DNA of 64,000 bases from Burkholderia sp. SRS-46 (GTDB lineage: Bacteria; Pseudomonadota; Gammaproteobacteria; Burkholderiales; Burkholderiaceae), in assembly GCF_004343775.1 (NCBI RefSeq), contig NZ_PTXL01000002.1, positions 1,197,648-1,261,647 on the forward strand, given 5' to 3'. The notes under the pieces were generated by a model. It was given only the letters and a program-made list of their open reading frames with translations, searched no databases and was not told the DNA's origin. Shown in pieces: positions 31,807 to 39,612 of this stretch (within the stretch, counting starts at the first letter, position 1; each line of letters opens with the position of its first letter). The position numbers and the translations under genes were made by a program.

Positions 31807-34413
31807 TCAGGCAAGCAGCGCGGCGAGCGCCGCCAGATCGAACGGCTTCGGCACGAACGGCAGGTCCGCGCGCCAGTCGGGGTGGGCCTGGTGGATCTCG
31901 GGCGGCAGGCCCGACGTCAGCGCGACGCGCTGCGCCGGCCAGCGCTCGGCGAGCCGCGCGGCGAACGCGATGCCGCTGCCGCCCGCGCCGAGCGAGATGT
32001 CCGACAGCACGAGCGTGACGGGGCCGTGCTCGGCCAGCCAGCCGAGCGCCGCGTCGCCGGTCGCGACCGCGTCGGCCTGCGCGCCGAGCGCCGCGAACTG
32101 GCTGAGCGCCGTGTCGCGCACCTCGGGATCGTCGTCGACCACCAGCACGCGCGCGCCGGCGTGCACGGCCGCCGGCACGGCCGGCAGCGCCGGCGGCGCC
32201 GCGCCGCGCCGCTCGGGCGCCGCGCTTTCGGGCAGCCACAGCTCGACGCGCGTGCCGTGGCCGACCTCGCTGTGGATCCGCAGGTCGCCGCCGCTCTGCC
32301 GCACGAAGCCGTACACGCTGCTGAGGCCGAGGCCGCTGCCCTCGCCCGCCGCCTTGGTCGTGAAGAACGGCTCGATCACCTTGTCGAGCAGCAGCGGTGC
32401 GATCCCGCAGCCGGTGTCGGTCACGCTCAGCACGATCGCGCTCGCCGCGGCGGCGGCGCCGTCCATCGGTTCGCGGCGCGCGGCCAGCGTCAGCGTGCCG
32501 CCGGCCGGCATCGCGGCCGCGCTGTTGAGCGTCAGGTTCAGCACCGCGTTCTCGAGCTGGCCGCGGTCGACGTTCACCCACAGTGGCTCGGCGGCCGGCG
32601 CGAGCACGACGCTCACGCGCTGGCCGGCCGAGTATTCGACGAGATCGAGCATCTCCGCGAGCATCGCCCGCACCGACATGCGTTCGGCCTGCAGCGGCTG
32701 GCGCCGCGCGAACGCGAGCAGCCGCCGGGTGAGGCGCGACGCGCGTTCGGCCGCGCGGCGCGCCCGCTCGGCCATCGTCCGCGCGTCCTGCTGCCCGTCG
32801 AGGCGCGGCAGCAGCAGCTCCAGGTTGCCGAGGATCGCGACGAGGAAGTTGTTGAAATCGTGCGCGACGCCGCCCGTCAGCTGGCCGAGCACGTCCATCT
32901 TCTGCGCCTGGCGCAGCTCCGCCTCGACCGCGCGCCGGCTCGTCAGGTCGCGGCAGACCGCGACCCAGCCGCCGTCCGGCAGCGGCTGGCAGTGGAATTC
33001 GAGGATCCGCTGGTCGCGCAGGTGCAGTTCGGCCGACGCGGCGATGCGCGCGCCGTCCGACGTGCGGGTCGCGGTCTCGCGCGATACTTCGCGCCAGCGC
33101 GCGGGCGGATCGATCGCGCGCCGCAGCGTCGCGAGCGGCAGGCCCGCCCGCAGCGCGGCGGCGTCGATCCCGAGCAGCGTCGCGAAAGTCGGATTCCACG
33201 CGATCAGGCTGCCGTGCGCGTCGTGCACCGACACGCCGTCGTTCATCGACTGGAGCACCGACTCCTGCAGGCGGCGCTGCGCCTCGAGCCCGTGGGTCAA
33301 CCGCTCCTTCTCGATCAGGTTGGTGCGGAACACCTCGAACGCGCGGGCGAGTTCGCCGATCTCGTCGGGCCGGTGCGTGGACGGCATCCGGTCCGACGTG
33401 ATGCCCTTCGCGAGGCGCGCCATCACGCGCGTCATCGCCTGCAGCTTCTGCAGGATGCGGCTCGCGTACGCCACGCCGAGCAGCGCGACCGCGACGCCCG
33501 CCACCGCCAGCAGCAGCAGCCCCGACTGGCTCGACACCGCGACCTTGCGCACCTTGTCGCTGCGCTCGCTCGCGATCTGCCGCAGGCGCTCGACGTAGCG
33601 CGCCGACTTGCCGCTCAGGTGATCCGCATGGCCGCGCAGCAGCGTGACGAGGTAGCCCGTCTGCGCTTCGCTCGACAGAAACTCGCGGCGCACCGCGAAC
33701 ACGTTGCGCGCGCCGCCGTCGAGCTGCTGCAGCGCGGCGGCGAGCGCCGGCTGGCGGCGGTCCTCGCCGCGTTCGCGCACGCGCAGCCACAGCGCCTCGT
33801 TGTCGCTTTCGGCGCTGCCGAGCTCCGCCGCGTTCGCGGCCTGCAGCGCGCCGGCCGTGCGTGCCCAGATTTCGAGCAGCGTCGGCGCGCGCTGCGCGAT
33901 CAGGCTCTTGTCGCGCGCGATGCGCTCGCCGATGCGGTCGTTCGCGATGCGCAGCTCGCTCAGTTCCTCCTTGAGCTGCCGCTGCCGGCCCGACACGATC
34001 AGGAGCCGCGCGAGATCCTGGTCGATCGCGTCGAGATCGTCGACCACCGCGAGCCGCTCGCCGGCCTTCGCGGCCGGGCCCGGCTGCCTGCCGAAGCCCG
34101 GTGACAGCCGCCGGATATCGCCGAGCAGGCCGCGCAGCAGCTCGGTGTCGTTGTGCAGCAAGTCCGGCGAATCGGTCAGCATCATGCTCGGCGCGACCGC
34201 CGCGAGCTGCGCGACCTTGTCCGACAGTTCGAGCGCGCGGGCGATCTCCGGCACCACGTTGGCCTCGTATTCGTCGAGCGCGTTCTGGTTCGCGCGCATG
34301 CCGAGCACGCCGACCACGACCACCGCGAGCGTGATCCCGAACAGCAGCAGGAAGGTCGCGACCAGCTTGGCGCGGACACTCCAGGGCGGCAACAGCCGGA
34401 AGCGGGCGCGCAT
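31807..34413 (-). CDS. Hybrid sensor histidine kinase with PAS and receiver domains
   Basis: The 868-residue product has an N-terminal membrane helix (about 17-39), a long helical periplasmic sensor of about 260 residues, a second helix (about 300-325), a HAMP linker, a PAS domain (about 400-500, LIAWNPTFATLLGID), a phosphoacceptor region GGVAHDFNNFLVAIL with the His near 515, an ATPase domain (NLTLNSAAA, DTGCGIAP, GEGSGLGLSSVYGF) and a C-terminal receiver (VLVVDDDPEV, acceptor Asp in VLSDISLG). The sensor recalls TorS-like all-helical domains. The gene begins 4 bases after its response regulator and ends 147 bases before thuE. There is no Hpt domain, so the output route is unclear. The signal is unknown; control of the sugar genes is inferred from position. 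Confidence 0.88.
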   Translation of the reverse strand: MRARFRLLPPWSVRAKLVATFLLLFGITLAVVVVGVLGMRANQNALDEYEANVVPEIARALELSDKVAQLAAVAPSMMLTDSPDLLHNDTELLRGLLGDIRRLSPGFGRQPGPAAKAGERLAVVDDLDAIDQDLARLLIVSGRQRQLKEELSELRIANDRIGERIARDKSLIAQRAPTLLEIWARTAGALQAANAAELGSAESDNEALWLRVRERGEDRRQPALAAALQQLDGGARNVFAVRREFLSSEAQTGYLVTLLRGHADHLSGKSARYVERLRQIASERSDKVRKVAVSSQSGLLLLAVAGVAVALLGVAYASRILQKLQAMTRVMARLAKGITSDRMPSTHRPDEIGELARAFEVFRTNLIEKERLTHGLEAQRRLQESVLQSMNDGVSVHDAHGSLIAWNPTFATLLGIDAAALRAGLPLATLRRAIDPPARWREVSRETATRTSDGARIAASAELHLRDQRILEFHCQPLPDGGWVAVCRDLTSRRAVEAELRQAQKMDVLGQLTGGVAHDFNNFLVAILGNLELLLPRLDGQQDARTMAERARRAAERASRLTRRLLAFARRQPLQAERMSVRAMLAEMLDLVEYSAGQRVSVVLAPAAEPLWVNVDRGQLENAVLNLTLNSAAAMPAGGTLTLAARREPMDGAAAAASAIVLSVTDTGCGIAPLLLDKVIEPFFTTKAAGEGSGLGLSSVYGFVRQSGGDLRIHSEVGHGTRVELWLPESAAPERRGAAPPALPAVPAAVHAGARVLVVDDDPEVRDTALSQFAALGAQADAVATGDAALGWLAEHGPVTLVLSDISLGAGGSGIAFAARLAERWPAQRVALTSGLPPEIHQAHPDWRADLPFVPKPFDLAALAALLA

Positions 34414-34417
34414 CGCG

Positions 34418-35140
34418 TCACACGCGCACGACGGGCACCGCGAACACGTAGCCGACGCCACGCTGCGTGCGGATGTAGGTCGGCTGCTCGGGGTTCGGCT
34501 CGATCTTGCGGCGCAGCCGCAGGATCAGCACGTCGATCGTGCGGTCGTACACGTCGATGCCGAAGCCGCGCGTGTGCTCGAGCAGCTGGTCGCGCGACCA
34601 GACGCGCGACGGCTGCTGCACCATCGCGGCGAGCAGCTCGAACTCGCCCTGCGTGAGCGCGCACGCGCCACCCGCGTGCGTCAGCGTGCGCGCGGCCAGG
34701 TCCATCGTCCAGCCGTCGAAGCAGAAGCGCGGGCCGCCGCCGCTCGTCGCCGGGCGCGGCATCGACAGCTCGGTCGTGCGCCGCAGCTGCGCGCGCACCC
34801 GCGCGATCAGCTCGCGGCCGGAAAACGGCTTGGTGACGAAATCGTCGGCCGCGGTCTCGAGGCCGAGCACGCGGTCCGTCTCGTCGCCGAGGCCGCTGAT
34901 CATGATGATCGACACGTCGGAGCGCCGCCGCAGTTCGCGCGCGACCGTCATGCCGTCCTCGCCGCGCAGCTTCAGGTCGAGGATCACGAGCGCGTGCGGC
35001 GCGGCCGCCAGCGTCTGCTGCATCTGCGCGGCGCTGTCGACCGCCGACGCCTCGAACCCCGCCTCTTCCAGCACGCCCTTCAGCCAGGCGCGCACTTCCG
35101 GATCGTCGTCCAGTACCAGGATCCGATGTTTTTCTGACAT
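34418..35140 (-). CDS. OmpR-family response regulator
   Basis: The 240-residue product has a receiver domain (residues 1-125) with DDD at 11-13, phosphoacceptor D55 in VILDLKLRG and K104 in VTKPFSG, and a winged-helix DNA-binding domain (about 140-235) with LTQGEFELLAAMV, VYDRTIDVLILRLRRKIE and YIRTQRGVGYVF. It is therefore a complete transcriptional activator or repressor. The ATG at 35140 has family-typical MSEKHRILVLDDD; the frame extends upstream in arginine-rich sequence that is not coding. It forms a unit with the hybrid kinase 4 bases downstream. The targets may include the thu genes just beyond. Confidence 0.92.
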   Translation of the reverse strand: MSEKHRILVLDDDPEVRAWLKGVLEEAGFEASAVDSAAQMQQTLAAAPHALVILDLKLRGEDGMTVARELRRRSDVSIIMISGLGDETDRVLGLETAADDFVTKPFSGRELIARVRAQLRRTTELSMPRPATSGGGPRFCFDGWTMDLAARTLTHAGGACALTQGEFELLAAMVQQPSRVWSRDQLLEHTRGFGIDVYDRTIDVLILRLRRKIEPNPEQPTYIRTQRGVGYVFAVPVVRV

Positions 35141-35987
35141 GCGTGTTCTCCTCCATGCCGGTCGCGCGCGCCGATTCGCTCGGCCGCCGGGCGCGCGCCG
35201 GCCCATCCGTCGGTATGAGGCCGGGCCGCCGTCGATCGCGCGGCCCCGCCGGAAGCGAATGTTGGCCGATACCGGGCGACCCTGGCAAGGTCCGGCGGTG
35301 GCGCGCGGCGCGCGAAAATCGGGCGCGGGGCCTCCAACGTCGCAAAATCCCGGCTGAAACGTGCGGCGATCAGTGAATACCCTGCCCCCGGGCAGGCGGC
35401 CGACCGCGCACGCGATCCGCCCGTGCGATCGGCGGCGCCGGGACGATGCGTGTCACCCGCGTCGATATTCCCCCCAGCGCCGCAATCGGCATTGAATGCG
35501 CGATCGCCCTGCGATTCGCATGCCGCATTCGATGGCGGCCGAGCCGAATTCAATAAAGAAGCCGCGCATTGCGCGTTGCCGTAAACAGCCCGTTCAAGAA
35601 AATTCCCACACGAAATTCCGGCATTGCTGCCCGGCATGCCGGCCCGATCGGCCGCTCCTGCCAGCCCGCACACCGCTTCACGGATTAAACAGACGAAACG
35701 ATTGCACCGCGTCGATTGACATTGCTTCCATCGGAAGTCCGTGAAAAAGCCCAAGCCGGCGTTGCCCCGCATTCGCGCGCGCATTCCGCCGCGCCACGCC
35801 GAAATGCGGTTCCGGCCTTCATCGAAAACCTCGTCGCAATGCGTGCCATCCCGCGTATCCGCGCATTTCGCCCGCGCAACAATGACGATGCCGCGCGACA
35901 GGGAGCCATGCGGCCGTCTTGCCATTCGCATGGATCGCGTACGCGGCGGGTTCACAACGCCAATCACTTTTAACCGAGGACACATCC
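35141..35987. other. Long gene-free region upstream of rpfF
   Basis: This 847-base gap lies between the divergent response-regulator and rpfF genes. Open frames crossing it look like chance frames (many Cys/Arg, no start signals). A perfect hairpin CCTGCCC-CC-GGGCAGG is at 35381-35396. From about 35480 the DNA becomes less GC-rich and contains TTGACA at 35716-35721, without a -10 at the right distance. The region is long enough for an unrecognised small RNA or extended rpfF control region, but nothing specific can be shown. Confidence 0.35.
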
Positions 35988-36854
35988 ATGCAACTCCAAT
36001 CACACCCTGCATGCCGGCCGTTCAACGAAGCCGGAGAATTGACGCAACTGACGGCCTACTACGAAGAAGGCCGCAACGTCATGTGGATGATGCTTCGCTC
36101 CGAACCGCGGCCGTGCTTCAACCAGCAGCTCGTGACCGACATCATCCAGCTCGCCCGCGTCGCGCGGGAATCCGGGTTGCCGTTCGACTTCTGGGTCACG
36201 GGTTCGCTCGTGCCCGAGCTGTTCAACGTCGGGGGCGACCTGAGCTTCTTCGTCGACGCGATCCGCAGCGGCAGGCGCGACCTGCTGTTGGCATACGCAC
36301 GCTCCTGCATCGACGGCGTGTACGAGATCTACACCGGCTTCGGTACGGGCGCGGTGTCGATCGCGATGGTCGAGGGCAGCGCGCTCGGCGGCGGCCTCGA
36401 GGCGGCGCTCGCGCATCACTACGTGCTCGCACAGAAGGGCGTGAAGCTCGGCTTCCCCGAGGTCGCGTTCAACCTGTTCCCGGGCATGGGCGGCTATTCG
36501 TTCGTCACGCGCAAGGCCACCCGGCGCGTCGCGGAGGACCTGATCACGAACGGCGAGCCGCACGTCGCCGAGTGGTATGCGGATCATGGCCTGGTCGACC
36601 AGACCTTCGATGCGGGCGACGCGTATCTCGCGACACGCACCTTCATCGACGTGCTGCGGCCCAAGCTGAACGGCGTGCGCGCGATGCTGCGCGCGCGTCA
36701 GCGCGTGTTCCCGCTGTCGCGCTCGGAACTGATGGACATCACGGAGGATTGGGTGCGCGCGGCGTTCACGATCGAGCCGAAGGATCTCGCGTACATGGAA
36801 CGCCTGGTGATGCTGCAGAACCGGCGCGTGTCGAAGCTGCGCACGGTGAACTGA
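35988..36854 (+). CDS. rpfF: DSF-family signal synthase (crotonase fold), BDSF synthase
   Basis: The 288-residue product is a crotonase-superfamily protein that matches RpfF: AMVEGSALGGGLEAALAHH and GFPEVAFNLFPGMGGYSF carry the two catalytic glutamates, E138 and E158, 20 residues apart as in Xanthomonas RpfF (E141/E161). RpfF dehydrates and releases 3-hydroxyacyl chains from acyl-carrier protein to give cis-2-unsaturated fatty acid signals; in B. cenocepacia the product is cis-2-dodecenoic acid (BDSF). GAGGA lies 8 bases before the ATG at 35988. The adjacent convergent gene encodes the receptor RpfR, which fixes the identification. The enzyme is cytoplasmic. Confidence 0.95.
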   Translation: MQLQSHPACRPFNEAGELTQLTAYYEEGRNVMWMMLRSEPRPCFNQQLVTDIIQLARVARESGLPFDFWVTGSLVPELFNVGGDLSFFVDAIRSGRRDLLLAYARSCIDGVYEIYTGFGTGAVSIAMVEGSALGGGLEAALAHHYVLAQKGVKLGFPEVAFNLFPGMGGYSFVTRKATRRVAEDLITNGEPHVAEWYADHGLVDQTFDAGDAYLATRTFIDVLRPKLNGVRAMLRARQRVFPLSRSELMDITEDWVRAAFTIEPKDLAYMERLVMLQNRRVSKLRTVN

Positions 36855-36886
36855 TGCCGGCCGTCGCAGCCTGACGGCCCGGCATC
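36853..36886. terminator. Shared stem-loop between convergent rpfF and rpfR
   Basis: GATGCCGGCCGTC at 36853-36865 pairs with GACGGCCCGGCATC at 36873-36886 with a one-base bulge and a 7-base loop. It starts within the rpfF stop codon and ends 11 bases before the rpfR stop, so it can serve both genes as a bidirectional end. There is no T-run on either side. Confidence 0.55.
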
Positions 36887-36896
36887 GGGGGAAAGT

Positions 36897-38900
36897 TCAG
36901 GCGATGAGCCTGAACTTTCTCTTTTCGGTAAGCCATTGCTCGAACGCCTCGGCCGCCATCGGCCGCGCGAAGTAATAGCCCTGCGCCTGGTCGACGTCGA
37001 TCTGCTTGAGGAAATCCGCTTCGCCGCGCGTCTCGACGCCTTCGGCCACCACCGAGAAGTTCAGCGCGTGCGCGAGCGCCACCACCGAGCGCACCAGCGC
37101 CTGCGAACGCAGGTTGCGGTCGATGCCGGTGATGAAGCTGCGGTCGAGCTTGATCGCATCGAGCGGCAGGCGCGACAGCTGCGACAGCGACGAATAGCCG
37201 GTGCCGAAATCGTCGAGATGGATCTCCGCGCCGAGCAGGCGGAACTGCTTCATCAGCGCGAGCGCCGCGTCTTCGTCCTCGATGAAGCAGCTCTCGGTCA
37301 GCTCGATGTCGAGCAGGCCCTGCGCGAGGTTCATCTCGTCGAGGATCGATGCGAACTGATGCACGATGTTCAGGTCCTGCAATTGCCGCGCGGACACGTT
37401 GATCGCGATGCGCGTCTCGATCCCCTTCCCCTTCCAGTCGGCGGCCTGCGCGGCCGCGCTGCGCATCACCCAGCGCCCGAGCGGCGCGATCAGCCCGGAT
37501 TCCTCGGCGAACTGGATGAACTCCGTCGGCGCGACGAGCCCGCGGTCCGGCGACTGCCAGCGGATCAGCGCCTCGACGCAGCGCACTTCGCCCGATGCCA
37601 GATCGACGACCGGCTGGTAATGCAGCACGAACTGCTCCTCTTCGAGCGCCTTGCGCAGGTTCGTGTCGAGCCACATGTACTTCGCGACCTTCTGGTTCAT
37701 CTCCAGCGAGAACACGCGATACGTGTGCTTGCCGGCTTCCTTTGCGACGTACATCGCAGTGTCGGCGCTGCGGATCAGCGTTTCGAGCGTGTCGCCGTGC
37801 TGCGGATACATCGCGATGCCGATCGAGCAGCTCGTATACACCTCCATCAGCCCGAGATGGATCGGCGTGCGCAGCCGTTCGAGGATCACCTGCGCGGTAG
37901 CCTCCAGCAGCGGGCGCGTGCCGCGCGCGAACAGCACGAGGAATTCGTCGCCGCCGAGCCGCGCGAGCGTCGCGCCTTCCGGCAGGCAGCCGTTGATGAT
38001 CGCCGACACGTCCTTCAGCAGGCGGTCGCCGGTGATGTGCCCGTAGTGGTCGTTGACGCGCTTGAAGTTGTCGAGGTCGAGAAACAGGATGCCGACCTGG
38101 CGCAGCGAATCGTCGATGGCGCTCGCGAGCTGCGCCTTGATCCGCTCGCTGATCGCGTGGCGGTTCGGCAGGCCGGTGAGCACGTCGGTGTTCGCGAGCT
38201 CGGTGAGCCGGTGCTTCGCGTTGCGCTCCTCGGTGATGTCGATGCCCGAGCAGATCAGGAACTGCTCTTCGACGCCGCTGCCGCTCTGCACGAACTTGTT
38301 GCGGAATTCGAACAGGCGCGGGCCATTGATCGTGTTGATGTAGCGCTCGACCGAGAACGGCTTGTTGCTCGAGAAGAAGCCCGTGATGTTGCTGCGCGAT
38401 TGCTCGCCCTGGTCCTGGGTCATGAACAGTTCGAACGCACTGCGGCCGATCACGTCGACTTCGCGCTTGCCCGTCACTTCCTCGCACAGGCGATTGAAGC
38501 GCTGCACCGTGCCGTTGCGGTCGAGGATCACGACGAGCGAATTGACTTCGGACACCACCTGCTCCGCGAACGCGAGGCCATGCGCGAGATCCCTCGCGAC
38601 GGAGGTCGTATCCGAATACGCGCACGCGGTGCCGGCCCAGTCGGTCGTGCTGAGCTTCTTGCCGACGAGGTGCAGGCTGACCGGATCGCCGAACAGCTTG
38701 ATGTCGAGCACGAGGTGGGAGGTCACGCCGGTCAGAGCGCGAATGCGTGCGGCCTGCTCGGTGGTAAGCGCCACGCTGAGGTTGGTCAGGCCGCGCTCCG
38801 CGGCCAGCTCGAGCGCATTGCTGTCGCTGCCCAGGCGCCAGCACGGACTGCGCGTGCCGAAGTGCGCCTCGAGTACCGCGCTTTCGTTTTCGTCATCCAT
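36897..38900 (-). CDS. rpfR: BDSF receptor, PAS-GGDEF-EAL cyclic-di-GMP enzyme
   Basis: The 667-residue product has an N-terminal RpfF-interaction region (about 1-95), a PAS domain (about 105-230, VILDRNGTVQRFNRLCEEVTG) that binds BDSF in B. cenocepacia, a GGDEF domain (LARLGGDEFLVLF intact, about 240-400) and an EAL domain (RCVEALIRWQ, about 420-665) with ELTESCFIED, DDFGTGYSSL and GVETRGEADF. BDSF binding stimulates its c-di-GMP phosphodiesterase activity and so changes motility, biofilm and virulence. Both catalytic signatures are intact. The start ATG (38900) gives the known family N terminus; its ribosome-binding site is weak. It is convergent with rpfF. Confidence 0.95.
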   Translation of the reverse strand: MDDENESAVLEAHFGTRSPCWRLGSDSNALELAAERGLTNLSVALTTEQAARIRALTGVTSHLVLDIKLFGDPVSLHLVGKKLSTTDWAGTACAYSDTTSVARDLAHGLAFAEQVVSEVNSLVVILDRNGTVQRFNRLCEEVTGKREVDVIGRSAFELFMTQDQGEQSRSNITGFFSSNKPFSVERYINTINGPRLFEFRNKFVQSGSGVEEQFLICSGIDITEERNAKHRLTELANTDVLTGLPNRHAISERIKAQLASAIDDSLRQVGILFLDLDNFKRVNDHYGHITGDRLLKDVSAIINGCLPEGATLARLGGDEFLVLFARGTRPLLEATAQVILERLRTPIHLGLMEVYTSCSIGIAMYPQHGDTLETLIRSADTAMYVAKEAGKHTYRVFSLEMNQKVAKYMWLDTNLRKALEEEQFVLHYQPVVDLASGEVRCVEALIRWQSPDRGLVAPTEFIQFAEESGLIAPLGRWVMRSAAAQAADWKGKGIETRIAINVSARQLQDLNIVHQFASILDEMNLAQGLLDIELTESCFIEDEDAALALMKQFRLLGAEIHLDDFGTGYSSLSQLSRLPLDAIKLDRSFITGIDRNLRSQALVRSVVALAHALNFSVVAEGVETRGEADFLKQIDVDQAQGYYFARPMAAEAFEQWLTEKRKFRLIA

Positions 38901-39612
38901 GGACGAGCCCCGACCAAAAAAACGCTTAGTGTAGACGAGGCGCCTGTGCTCAGCCGGATGCCCGGACGGCCTCCGGGGCATCCGGAGAATCGGCTGGGGT
39001 AGCGGCCCTCGCCCCGTTTTTTGCTCCAGACAATTTCAATCCGGCATTTTCCAATGACGCGCACGGATTAATGCCAGACGAATATTGGGATCATCTTATC
39101 AAATGACGGACGAGATTTGCACACACGATTTCCATGATGAATCGCGAAATCTTTCCGCAGTGCGATATGTTGTTGATGGCCGGTGGAAACCCTGAAAAAA
39201 AGCACGCTCGGACGTGCGGAATCGCACCAATGGCGTGCACCGTACACCCGCCGCACACCGCGTCGAAGCCCTTTTCCATGGCGTTCTTACCGGTAATCGA
39301 TCGATTTTTCGGTGAATGCGCGGTGCAGGGTCGGAACATCGTGGCGGCGCGTCGCGCCGAAGAACACGCATTTCATTTCCGGCGAACCGAATTCGCGCGC
39401 ATTTTATTCAGGAATGTTTGTCAAATTTCCCGATCGCGCTCGCGTGCGATACGAACCGCTGCATTTTCGTCATCCGTAATGTCTCGCCATGGAACCGGTG
39501 CATCACGTCCGGTGTATGCGCCGCGCCACGGAACGTGCCGGATCGCCCGCCGAATGAATCATCTGCTTCATTCAACCGCGCGATCCGGCACGCTTTCGCC
39601 GCACCCGCCCGC
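38901..39612. other. AT-richer gene-free region upstream of rpfR
   Basis: This 712-base gap contains the rpfR promoter zone and, at its far end, the large nested inverted repeat 39535-39591. The stretch 39010-39480 is the least GC-rich part of the window. Frames such as that at 39091-39339 on the minus strand have no ribosome-binding site and no recognisable product. I could not place a promoter with confidence. A small RNA is possible but not demonstrable by eye. Confidence 0.35.
39535..39591. repeat. Nested perfect inverted repeat, 3' of the oxoprolinase gene
   Basis: The outer arms GTGCCGGATCGC (39535-39546) and GCGATCCGGCAC (39580-39591) are perfect 12-base complements; inside them GAATGAA (39552-39558) and TTCATTC (39567-39573) form a second perfect stem around an 8-base loop. 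It begins 22 bases beyond the stop of the oxoprolinase gene and is read as its transcript end, so it may be a terminator, although no U-run follows. It could also be a protein-binding dyad or a dispersed repeat. Confidence 0.7.

Noticed and set aside
35716..35721. TTGACA as -35 of the rpfF promoter
   Set aside because: No acceptable -10 hexamer lies 16-18 bases downstream, and it is over 260 bases from the gene.
39091..39339. 82-codon minus-strand frame in the rpfR upstream gap
   Set aside because: No ribosome-binding site, overlapping frames of the same quality, and unusual Cys/His composition without a family resemblance.
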